A stretch of DNA of 64,000 nucleotides from Druceiella hillmani. Its lineage: Eukaryota; Arthropoda; Insecta; Lepidoptera; Hepialidae. The stretch is taken from positions 10,679,001-10,743,000 of the forward strand of contig JAYKKI010000066.1 of NCBI GenBank assembly GCA_039881145.1, in the 5' to 3' direction. This document shows positions 12,750-22,539 of this stretch, one piece after another. The notes beneath the pieces are model-generated. The model was not told the origin of the DNA, ran no database searches, and saw only the letters and a program-made list of their open reading frames with translations. A program made the translations under genes and the position numbers. Position 1 is the stretch's first letter. Every line of letters starts with the position of its first letter.

Positions 12750-15260
12750 ACATTTTTTTGGGTTATTTCTGTAGAGTCTCCGTTATACTGATTTACATAG
12801 CTGAAACAAGTAGGCATTCATACAGTTTCAGTCTCTTAATGGAGGACTTCAGTTTTCATTTTTCATTGCCTTGAAATTTGTATTGTTCGTATTCGCTGAT
12901 GCATAGGAGAAAATTTGGTATTGGCATTTGCAGAATTTTTCCTTCATCGCTTCCTTACTCCAGGCTTAAACGGTGTCCTAGCAGAAATAGTCGAAACTGG
13001 TTTTTCGGGTGATACACGATGGTAGACACGATGATATTTATCTTATTATAAATGGTGATGGTTCCGAAGCTATTGTTTACTACTCGGCTCACAGGAAGGA
13101 TGTACTAGATCATTCATTTCCTGGAATCACCAGGATATTTTGCTGGAAAAAGATAATAACTGTATATAATAAACACATATTTAAAATTTATATTAAGACA
13201 TAAATAAGAAAATTATTTTTCTGAATAATGGATATGGTCCGTTTGATACACATATTGTAGTTAAACAATATTGTATCTAAACAATATTAACACAAACTAA
13301 TACAATAAGTAGAATATAAAAATGTATATAAATTTATTTATTCCATTCAAACGATAAACTCACCAGATCGTTGTGATTTTGGGAACAGCAGAATTTTACT
13401 CTTCAGTCGACGCAAACAAGCACAGGTGAGAAAGGGACAGCCTACTGAAATACACTCAATATATGAGAGGTCAATTAAAATAATTATTGCGTGTTACGAA
13501 AACGAACTAAACAATTCAAAGTTAAACAGAAGTCACGTATCCGCATATTACAAGAACTATAATAGAAGTCTTGTAGTTACTATAATAGAAGTCTTGTATT
13601 AAGTGATTATTTCAGAACTGAATTTTTTTTTTTTGTATTACTACAGCCTACGATTGAAGTTAGATAAACGTCTAGTTCTGTTAGTTATTTGCAGCACATT
13701 ACAGATTTTCAGCAGGTAGTACAAATTTTATTATAACGACATTATTAGATATAAGATCATTTGATATTGATGAGAAATATAAAACAAGTCATACTTTAAT
13801 TAATTGGATACGTGTTATAAGAATGGTTGTTTTATCCGTTGGGGATATCTCTTTCACTGGAACGAATCGATAAATTATATTTTGATGAAAAATACGAGTA
13901 AAATATTAGCAATATATACATTGTTCAATTCATCTTGTCAAAGTCGCTTTGCTATTTTCCTGCTGCCCATTTGCACCTTGTGGGGTTATTTGACACTGAA
14001 CAAATTTCTGACGATATTTCATGCGTTATTGCTTTCTAGTCTTGCTGATGGATTTGCTACGGTTATATATTCATATACATCATTGTATGTAGACGTTACA
14101 AAACTCAATTACTAAATAGGTAAGTGGTCTTTAGGTTATTATCCACATTATCAAATATTTACCTTGTGTTCTCGGCACAATAAAATTTTACCGTTTTCAC
14201 GTCGTCGACTTTGAATAATTTTGTTTTTCATATTTTGTGATGGGGATATTATATATATATATCGCCATATCAAGCCCCTTTAAACTTAGAACAAAGGAAA
14301 TTTTTAACGCTACAATCCCTAGCAATATATATGCGACATTATACACAGGTTTTTTTAAATTTTTAAACAAGTATATATTTTTATTAATATATTTATTATT
14401 AAATTTGATCTGGCCGTTTGATTTGTAACAAGAATAAAATTATTGCACCTATAAGCATATGTAATGGAACTTTATGACGTCTTGGCTTGCCATAGATAGG
14501 TAAAGAACCATTTATACCTTTATAAAATATTCTCACAAAGGATAGCTCAATAAAAATCAAAATTAATGGACTTTCACCAGCACACTAAATATTTGGTTTG
14601 ATCTTTTCCTTTTTTCAAATTCTTGCACCATACATAATCGCACAATGAAGTCCATCAATGGAATCCACTCGGTCATAGGTTGACGAAATGGACGTATCCA
14701 GTATGAAGTATGTTCGTTTTTGGAGTTCTCACTCATGTAATCGATGCTTCAGTAAGCAATCCGAATGCAGGCATGGGCATTTTGGCTAATGTCAATGTCG
14801 ACCGTCTTCGTCACATAAAATTTCTCAATGTGGTTTGTATAAGTGATGAGATTAATTTGTTACTACAATCTGTTAAAAAATTTAATGTTTTGTCAATATT
14901 GTAATTTAATTATTGTATAATTTAATAATTAGGCTGTATATATTTGGTTATTACGTGCTATTCTCTCTCCTACATACATACTAGAGAATTAGCTTGTTTT
15001 CACATTGAGAATATTAACCAAAAAATTATTTAAGGGATCGTAACAAAATATCGAAAAAAAAATTGCGTTTGGAATTTTTGTCCAAACATTTAATAATATT
15101 TATGTGTTTGCGAATCATGCAAAAAAGCTTAAGTGGGAGATTCAGTTGCGTATAAGGTAAAATGAACATATGTCATATTATATTAGATATGCAAAACGCA
15201 ATTGCTTAAAAATGTTTACTTTTATCATTATTCCATTAGAATATGTATTAATATTAACTT
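12750..15260. other. no recognised gene; small tandem duplication at 13557-13598
   Basis: A 20-bp unit, ACTATAATAGAAGTCTTGTA, is repeated at 13557 and 13579. A 103-codon frame at 13804-14115 begins at a TTG codon. It is hydrophobic in its middle part and matches nothing I recognise. A 64-codon frame at 14710-14904 is likewise unassigned. Neither has convincing start context or a neighbouring exon. Confidence 0.4.
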
Positions 15261-15267
15261 GATTAAT

Positions 15268-15361
15268 ATTAACTTGAAATATTAATATCTTCTTATGGTC
15301 CATGTGAACGTATATTAAAATTAACTTGAAATATTAATATCTTCTGATGGCCCACGTGAAC
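15268..15361. repeat. imperfect ~43-bp tandem duplication, period 52
   Basis: ATTAACTTGAAATATTAATA followed by TCTTC.GATGG.CCA.GTGAAC-like sequence occurs at 15268-15310 and 15320-15361 with a few substitutions. Confidence 0.8.
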
Positions 15362-15990
15362 AAAAATAAAATAATTTAAAAAACTAATTTTATATACGTA
15401 TTTATACATGCATATTTTACAAATGATATTAGTAGGTACACTCAGTACACGCATTTCTCCAATGAAGTATATACTTGCATTTAAACAAAATAAAAGAAAC
15501 GTTTCCTTTACCCACATAAGCTTGCTGATCAAGAGAAAGTTCTTCGCACACTTATACTCAAGTGTTCATACTATAATACCTTTCGGCTTCTGGATTGTAT
15601 CTCCTTGTTATGCACCAGTTTATACTTATATTCCCCTTCTTTCAAGTTTTATATAATTTTGACTTGATAAATTGATTAAAATGTCAATAAAAAAGTTCAA
15701 GTTAAAGATAAAAGCCTAAAATCAATATCCAGTTATTTTAACTAGATAAATAACTTTAATAAATAAATAATAAAACATACTTTTAGTGTGTTATTTCTGT
15801 AATTTATTTAAATACTTTTTAAATCATTTCTTTAAATTTAAGATACGGTGTTAAAATTGTCTTCGATTCTAAAAAGGTGATAGTGAAATTACTTTGTTAG
15901 TTACGAATGTGCTCAATTCGAAAACTCCTTTCTATATTTTGAGTTTTGAAAAAAAGAAACTTCTACGGTAATAGAAATCAGCACTGTTAA
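15362..15990. other. gene-free AT-rich stretch
   Basis: Overlapping short frames on opposite strands near 15293-15656 share no features with known proteins. Nothing else seen. Confidence 0.5.
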
Positions 15991-16004
15991 CAATAGATAA
16001 AGCA

Positions 16005-16244
16005 CAATTAAATGAAACTACGTGATGTAGTATTATTTCTACTATCTTTAATTTCTTTACCACAACCTAGGTTTCGTTGTATTACAACATCTTCAGGTGG
16101 GATATTAGCAAAGATTGGATCTTGGTAAAGAAATTAGATTAGGTCGTGGTAAAGAAATTAAAGATAGTAGAAATAATACTACATCACGTAGTTTCATTTA
16201 ATTGTGACTAATGAATTTCTACAAAATTAACGCCAAATATATTC
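16005..16244. mobile_element. head-to-head inverted PLE pLTR dimer with 13-bp TSD
   Basis: The left arm (16005-16116) is an antisense pLTR that lacks the roughly 42-nt terminal tail. The right arm (16141-16244) is a sense copy that starts at GGTCGTGGTAAAG, in the stem III/cleavage region of the hammerhead, and runs through the tail to ATATATTC. Between them, 16117-16140 holds a partial direct copy of TGGTAAAGAAATTA. The unit is bracketed by AATAGATAAAGCA at 15992-16004 and 16245-16257, so the inverted structure was present when it inserted. Confidence 0.9.
16048..16116 (-). ncRNA. hammerhead ribozyme, intact core with GUU triplet
   Basis: In the antisense left arm, the minus strand reads CCAC, CTGAAGA, T, GTTGT/ACAAC hairpin, GAAA, CCTAGG, then TT instead of TC, then GTGG. 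GUU satisfies the NUH cleavage rule, so activity is possible though usually slower than GUC. Stem I is fully paired. Confidence 0.75.
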
Positions 16245-16259
16245 AATAGATAAAGCATT

Positions 16260-18200
16260 ACGCTTGTATTATTAAAATTCCTATCGTCAACTGTTATATA
16301 ATAAGGCATTCCATCTGGAGCTTCCTCTGGAATTATTTCACGGCAATTATGTCTCGTTCATTGTTACTTGTTGTTTGATATATCTTGAGTTTTTCATTAT
16401 ATTTCTGAATGCTGTTCATAAAAATATTTTTAAATTCGCCAATATTCCAGCTCATAATTATTAATATAAGAAGAAAATGCATTGAATTGTTCATCCATTA
16501 TTATTCTCGATATGACTGAATTGTAAAAAAAATATAAACCACTCGCAAATTTCACCGTCGATCCGTCTTTCTTCCCATCTATAGTAAACATGTTTTTATT
16601 TTATGCATCTCTATTTTAAGGACATTCTATTTTTAAATTTACAGTTCAACTCTAAGTTGTTTTATTATTTGTTAGCATTTATTAATAAATCTTAAAAAAA
16701 TTCAATTTTATTTTGTAGCTATGAGATTCTGAAATCCTATTTGGATCATTTAATTGAATGAAATATAGAACAATAATAAAGTTTGGTTTTTCAAAGACTT
16801 TGCGTGACTTTTTACTTTGATCGTTGTTTAAAATTAAACCTTAACCCAACAGATAACTCAAAATTTTACTGTTTTCAACCAAAAACGTAGTTGAATTCTT
16901 TACGTTATTCAAAAAATTGGCAATGGTCATTTCAAAACGCATCGAAAACTATTCAAATTAAAACTTTAACGGAGTAGGATATACGAAAATTGTAAATGTT
17001 ATACGTAAATAAAATTTGAAATAGCACTGGAATCTTCTCAAGGGGAATCTAGGTAATTTGAATGCAAAGAACATTACTAAAATTTGTTTCAGTTTGTAAG
17101 TACGGAGCCAGGATACGAATCTCAGGTTTTTGATATTGAATTTAGGAAACAGTACCGCTAGTGGGGTAAAAACTGATTTAAAGGACCGATCAGTAGACCT
17201 ACGTTTATTTTAGTCACCAAAAAATTTTAATTTGATATTGGTCTGAACTTTTGTGAGTTTTTTTTTTCTATTTAAATATTCAGTTATGTTTATCATGGCA
17301 AATAAACACTTTAAATATAGCAAAATAGGTTTATGCTGAAAATATTGCCTCTTCCTTCATAACTTGGCAATATTTTGCACACTCGGACGAGATGAAAGTA
17401 TATGATTGCGTTTAGGCAGCAATGAAGGTAGATATCAGAAGTAATTCCCAGAACGTCCTGTTTTCGTACCATTTTCTTTTATTTATTAAATATAGTATAG
17501 TAATAATACTAAGTTAAAGGCCTATTATAAGCATTAATAGCCTATAATTTGATAATCTGCTAAGAATTTTAGTGAAAGGTTAATATTAACGTATATTTAA
17601 AAAAATATTTATGCATATGTACAAATGTGTAAATACAAGTTTTTATTTTTTTTAAAAATTACTTTACTGCCTATAGTTTTCTTAAAAGCAAATATTTTAA
17701 AGTTTTTCTGTATGGCTAAAACTGTAAGTTGCAAATACTATATTTTTTTATAGAGTAGATACGTGACTTTTTTACATCAGGTAAAAATTTTTTACACAAG
17801 TGTAAATTAATGACGTTCTGGGATCTAAAATGAAATTTTACTCACAAACTTTTTGCCGTTCTATTCGTCTAAATCAAAATACAATTACTAACCACCGGAC
17901 CCAAACACAATCAACTTGATTTAATTTTTGCCTGCAGAAAGGCACTTCAAAAAGAAAATTGTAAACAGCATAGCGCGTCAAAACCCACATTAACCATAAT
18001 TTAGGATAAAGTATTTCTTTAAAAATTTATGATTCGGGAGACACTTTACAAAACGAAACGCAATTAATCAAACCTCAGTGAGTTCTTGCTAATTATTTAT
18101 AACCCATTTACTAACAACATATATGCCACAGGAAATAATATTATAAATATATTTATATTGAAAAGTTATCCGTTATTTGGGAATACGTAGATATTTTCAA
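16260..18200. other. gene-free AT-rich stretch
   Basis: No gene, RNA or element recognised on either strand. Confidence 0.55.
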
Positions 18201-18204
18201 AATC

Positions 18205-18580
18205 AGAGTTTCGACTTTTTTAGGAAGAACCTTAAGATTTCTTAATTTTTTTTGCTATTAAATTTTTTAACTCAAACAATTAATTTTGCTAAATTTTAAC
18301 AATTGGCTAATACAGGTCTATGTGCAGCATCTGAAGAAAATTTTTTAAAATTTAATAAAAAATCATGAAATCCTTAGTATTTTATATATAAATTCACTTT
18401 CAATAGCACGATCTTTATGATGTGAGAAATGCATATTTTTTCATGGGTATATGTAAAGCAATACAATATAATAAAAATATTCTCAACCATTATTCAACGC
18501 CGTGAAAAATACTTGTTTCTCGTGTGAAGATTGTTTTGAATTTTGAATTTTTCTTTTATTGTTTCGTAATTCAAAATAGT
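18205..18580. repeat. unclassified dispersed repeat, copy 2
   Basis: This is the partner of 10170-10545. Shared blocks in order: TTAGGAAGA near the start, GTGAG.AAT.CAT.TTTT, CAACGC near 18500, AAATACTTGTTTCTCGTGTG, and GATTGTTTTGAATTTT. It is non-coding. No terminal inverted repeat or target duplication was found. Confidence 0.5.
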
Positions 18581-18599
18581 AAAGTTTTTATTTCTTTTG

Positions 18600-20010
18600 A
18601 TTCTATATGTGTTGTATAACTTATACTTTAATTCTATACTAACATTTTGGGGTAGTAATTTTGGAAAATGCATGTTTTACAATTACATTGATATAGTCAT
18701 AGGCATAGGTAGGTAGTAGTATTGATTCATAAAATATGCTCAATCACATCAATTTACACATAATAAATCCAAATATATATTCAGCGATAAAAAACAATGT
18801 CGTCAATAATTAATTATAGGTATGAGTTAAAAATAAGCCAGATGAATTAAAGTAAAAACGGTATCCAACTAATAATCCATTTAGTACTAAATATCAATAT
18901 AAAATAAGTATAAATTGTCATGTTAAATAATTAAAAAATATAGTCAAATGTAAACTTGTTTTCATATAAACACAACAATGAGTATGTTATAATAATAAAA
19001 ATAACATGTTATATATTAAATGTCAACTGTTATTAGTATATTTTGATAAAATAATAATAATACAAAATAACAAAATTACCAATTTCATAAATAATAATAC
19101 TAACAAAAATAACATTTCAAAGATTAATTGTCAACTCATAAAAGTACATTATTATGATGTAGAGTTATAGAATTATCAAATTTAAAAAATAATAAAAATA
19201 CCAATGATAATAATGGATTAAATAATAACGAAAATTGTAAAATATTTATTATTATTATCTGACGCATCATTCACTGTATAATAAGCTTTTGAAATAAACA
19301 TATTGTTGACTCGGCTCTGGAAACGAATGCCTTCCAAAATGGTAATAGTAGCAGGCAGTTTATTAAAAAAATTGGTAATATGACATTTATTAATTCCTGA
19401 ACAGTCTGTGTTTAATGTTTTCAATGTTTTATTTGTACCTAATACTATATATTCGTGTTCGTGGCAATTTAAAGAATTACTGTTAATATTCTTTGGCGGA
19501 CATAATATTTTTATATACGTGATTGTCGTTATTTTTATGATTTGAAATAACTCTTTACACAAGCAACTGGATCTGCCAAATATCAAATTGAGCATTGCTG
19601 AAGGAAACGTATTCTATTGGAGTCTGTCGTAGTAATCCAAAAAAAGTAACCCATAAGTCATTATTCTATGGAAATAAGCAAAATAATTCGCCTTTGCGGC
19701 GTCTACCCCGCAAAATTCGATTACCTTCTTTACGGCGAATATGCCGGCACTTAACCGGTAAGTTGCATAAACTTAGGAAAGTGGTTTATACTTTATTTTA
19801 TTATCTATTTAACCCAAAAAATATTTCGCTCTAATGAAACACTAACATTATATATTTTACGGTTTAAAAAATCTATTTAAATTTTTTTCACAAATTGTAA
19901 TTTGCAAAAAAAAAATTCGCATTCAGTGACATTACTACTCATGAAATAAAGCTAAACAATTGTATATGTGTTTGACAGTTGCTTCTTTTGTTTAATTAAA
20001 AATATATTCG
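18600..20010. other. no recognised gene; long unassigned frame on minus
   Basis: A 125-codon minus-strand frame (19218-19595) and a 79-codon plus-strand frame (19595-19834, basic, rich in Arg/Lys) abut at 19595. GC is a little higher at about 19480-19760 (for example TTGCGGCGTCTACCCCGC). I recognise no domain in either. They may be fragments of an unidentified element. Confidence 0.3.
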
Positions 20011-20017
20011 TCTTTTT

Positions 20018-20330
20018 GCAAGTATTGTGTAGTGCCCTAGTGTAAAACCTCAAGTATTAAAACGCCAAACAAATTATTTTTGTATATTCCAAACAATGAA
20101 TAAATACCAAAAAGTGGCTAAAACTTACAAGAAGTTATGTCTGTGGTTTACCTAAGATTTCAAGTGTATATTTTTGTGAAGATCGTTTTGTTGTAAGTAT
20201 TCATTTACAACCTAAATACCTATTTGACAAATTGTGTTTTCAGTACAAAATAACTGCCATTGAGGCCCCTGTTACAAAAATAACTTCGATTGGTATTCTT
20301 TACAAAAAGAAACATTAAAGTGTCAACACT
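20018..20330 (+). pseudogene. THAP zinc-finger domain relic
   Basis: Read on +, the frame from 20018 gives CKYCVVP, a stop, then CKTSSIKTPNKLFLYIPNNE, another stop, and further on YFCEDRF near 20168-20190. The C-x2-C start, the TPNKLF-x-IP block and the final CEDxF are the landmarks of the roughly 90-residue THAP DNA-binding domain, which is found in insect chromatin proteins and in P-element-type transposases. A GTAAGT at 20193 and TTTTCAG ending at 20243 could bound a 51-nt intron. Two in-frame stops and apparent frame loss in the middle mean this is not functional. No transposase body is evident beside it, so it may be a transposon or a gene fragment. Confidence 0.5.
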
Positions 20331-20360
20331 CCGAGCTAATAACAAACGAACAAATTAATA

Positions 20361-20592
20361 TTGAATATATTTGGCGTTAATTTTGCAGAGATTCATTATT
20401 CACAATTAAATGAAACTACGTGATGTAGTATTATTTCTACTCTTTTAAATTTCTTTACCACGACCTAGGTTTCATTGTATTACAACATCTTCAGGTGGGA
20501 TATTAGCAACGATTAACTCTTAGGAACATCCAACAGCATTTATATGTTTCAAACACAATAGCGGAAAAGCTTGAAACATATAAATGCTGTTG
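20361..20592 (-). mobile_element. antisense PLE pLTR copy with snap-back 5' end
   Basis: The minus strand holds the tail (20361 onward), the hammerhead and the region upstream of it, back to TTCCGCTATTGTG (20554-20566). It then inverts: 20571-20592 is the exact reverse complement of 20531-20552 (22 bp, CAACAGCATTTATATGTTTC plus AA). Beyond that lies a direct repeat of CTGTTG.ATGTTTGATTAAAG. No target-site duplication was found. Confidence 0.85.
20446..20515 (-). ncRNA. hammerhead ribozyme, core intact with one G-U pair in stem II
   Basis: The minus strand reads CCAC, CTGAAGA, T, GTTGT/AAT/ACAAT, GAAA, CCTAGG, TC, GTGG. The last stem II base is T instead of C, giving a G-U wobble next to GAAA. 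The cleavage triplet GTC and stem I are intact. Confidence 0.75.
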
Positions 20593-20659
20593 CATGTTTG
20601 ATTAAAGATCCTCTGTATGATATAATGCTGTTGGATGTTTGATTAAAGATGTCTGATTG

Positions 20660-21400
20660 ACGTAAGATACTCTCTACATCATGGATTATTTCTCATCTCA
20701 ATCCACTGATGTTTGTGCGTTACTGATCAATTTATATTTCTTGCAGAAATTTACAATCTTCGTTTGGTAATGGTAGGCATAATCCCATTTTATGATAGAA
20801 ATGTCGTTAAAGGGAAAAAACATAATCGATTTCATCTATGTTAGTGTTGATCAAAGTGACACCGAAAGAAATCATTAGGAAGCAGACGTTGAATGTTTTT
20901 ATATTTTGAAGAAATTCTTTGATTCTGAAGTATCCCGGTCATGTATGTAGAAATTCCTCTCAGTGGTGGTAATTGAATTTTTCCATTCATGCAACAGATT
21001 CCTGATGTTTCTCTACTCAAATTTTTTACGTTACAAAATTGACAGATATTATCCATTTTTCCTATTACGACCTGTTTGTGTTTGTTATATTCTTTCGTCG
21101 GGTCGTAGTGGAATGCTTCATTTGTTAGGTTGTACTGTTTACTGGTCCTCATCCGCACTTTTCGTAGGGTGATGTTTTTACAGGTGGCTTGCGTTCACTT
21201 TGTCTTATTATAAGATTGTGTCGCAATTCTTGATTTTTCAATTTGTTAATTTCGTTATTTTTTGGTTTCTCTGCTTCTCACGGTGCTCATACTTGTTTGT
21301 TGGGAACGTAAACATTCTTCGCCTTCTTCGACTGTTTTTCTTCAGAACTGGCAAAATTTCCTCCTCTTTTTTATATAGGCATTGTGTAAAGTATAAATCA
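20660..21400 (-). pseudogene. Helitron Rep/helicase N-terminal relic
   Basis: The minus-strand frame 21158-20841 contains CQFCNVKNLSRETSGICC followed by MNGKIQLPPL. This is the C-x2-C ... E-T-x-G-x-C-C-x-x-G-K-x-x-LP block near the N-terminus of Helitron replicases. After a frameshift near 20890, the next frame gives FNVCFLMISFGVT and, further on, FYHKMGLCLPLPNEDCKFLQ. These fit the Helitron segments NSCFQMTSFGA and YHRIGSLLPPPNEEHKFLQ in order. Upstream, at about 21300-21400, is a basic Arg-rich stretch typical of the start of these proteins. The Rep HUH motif and helicase are absent, so only the N-terminal portion survives. It lies just downstream of the antisense pLTR copy. Confidence 0.75.
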
Positions 21401-21511
21401 AATCAACTTTTATTAAGAAATACACTTTAAAAGTGTTTACACTTTATTTTTGATTAATATTTAGTCACCCTATCACTTTGTTTTTATTCACTCACTGCAT
21501 TTCTCTGATAA

Positions 21512-21580
21512 GAAACTGATGTTCGAACCCACGACGGATCTTGTGTTATATATCACTACCAATGGGTAGCCCCACCCATA
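21512..21580 (-). repeat. tRNA-like SINE head (probable)
   Basis: The minus strand reads GGGGCTACCCATTGGTAGTG (A-box/D-arm like), and about 25 nt further on CGTGGGTTCGAACATC (B-box like GGTTCGAA). There is no closing acceptor stem and the T-stem does not pair, so it is not a functional tRNA. A tRNA-derived SINE fragment is the simplest reading. Confidence 0.4.
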
Positions 21581-21589
21581 AAAAAAGGC

Positions 21590-21690
21590 TTCGAATGTTC
21601 TATAATGTTTCAAAATGCTCTGTGATATTCCGGGATGTTCCCGAACGTTCTAGATTATGCCCAAATATTCCAGAATATTCCGGGAATAAT
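21590..21690. promoter_or_regulatory. cluster of heat-shock-element-like motifs
   Basis: The segment includes TTCCAGAATATTCC (21668-21681), a perfect three-unit HSE (TTCnnGAAnnTTC). It also has CGAACGTTCTAGA (21642-21654) and CGAATGTTC (21592-21600), each with inverted nGAAn units at 2-nt spacing. The units look like diverged tandem copies. No adjacent gene is visible, so this may be a repeat whose sequence happens to match HSF sites. Confidence 0.35.
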
Positions 21691-22465
21691 CTTTACTTTT
21701 TTAATATATAATTTTTTTTGCCTCTCTGTAGTATGATTCATCATCAGAAACTACAATCCATTCCATTTATTTCTAGTGGAAACTAGCCTATTATTGAACT
21801 AGATCTTTGATATCAATATGCATTTATACGGATATATCTAACCAATATATTATCCATACTATTGGGTTGGCAACTTTTAAAACTCTAATTTTTTGACTGA
21901 TTTCTCTAATGTTACAGAAGTTTCTAGAATATTTATTGTAGGGCATTTAAAGAGTGCGGTCTACATTCGAACTACAGGTTAACGATATATAGACGCATTC
22001 AAATATTTTAAAAAGACTCCATTTAGCTACAATTAATTCATATATTTAGGTACAGTGACTACTATCTTATGAGATATTTTAATATTTCAGACAGTTACAG
22101 TTACACTTACACTTGAGTAATATTAAACATATTGCTCAATTGTACAAGTAAATGACAACTGTAAAATTAAAAGTAAATGGTAAACTTACAAAAAAAAGGT
22201 TTTGAACTACTTTTTGCTCCGTAGTTTTTGATTATGTTTTTTATTTATTGATTTAATGAGTAAAGTGAAATAATAAAGAGAGACCACATAACCACTTTTA
22301 TTTAAATGTTCCCTTTTGAATTCTCCCAAAGATTTACGAGAAAAGTCGTTAAAAAAAATGTTGCGTTTATGCAAAATAACACAGCACCATCTACTTGAAT
22401 TCTGGTCAATATTTATATGTGATTGTTTATTGTTATAAATTATCTACATATATCTACGTACCTCA
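21691..22465. other. gene-free stretch
   Basis: No gene, RNA or element recognised. Confidence 0.55.
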
Positions 22466-22467
22466 TT

Positions 22468-22535
22468 TTTAGGGTTCTGCATCTCAAAATACTTTTTCTA
22501 CAAAATCCTTACGAAACACTCACAGTGCGAGTTCC
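22468..22535. repeat. degenerate AGGGTTCCGTAC-type repeat fragment
   Basis: TAGGGTTCTGCATCTCAAAA followed by CCTTACGAAACACTCACAGT and GCGAGTT resembles the AGGGTTCCGTA...AACGGAACCCT core of the repeat seen at 5.5, 12.0, 37.4 and 51.1 kb. Confidence 0.35.
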
Positions 22536-22539
22536 ATTC

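Noticed and set aside
13804..14115. A 103-codon open frame
   Set aside because: It starts at TTG with no ATG near the 5' end. There is no recognisable domain and no exon partner. Not called as a gene.
19218..19595. A 125-codon minus-strand frame near the THAP relic, considered as a P-element transposase piece
   Set aside because: It runs opposite to the THAP reading and shows no P-element motif. Left as unassigned.
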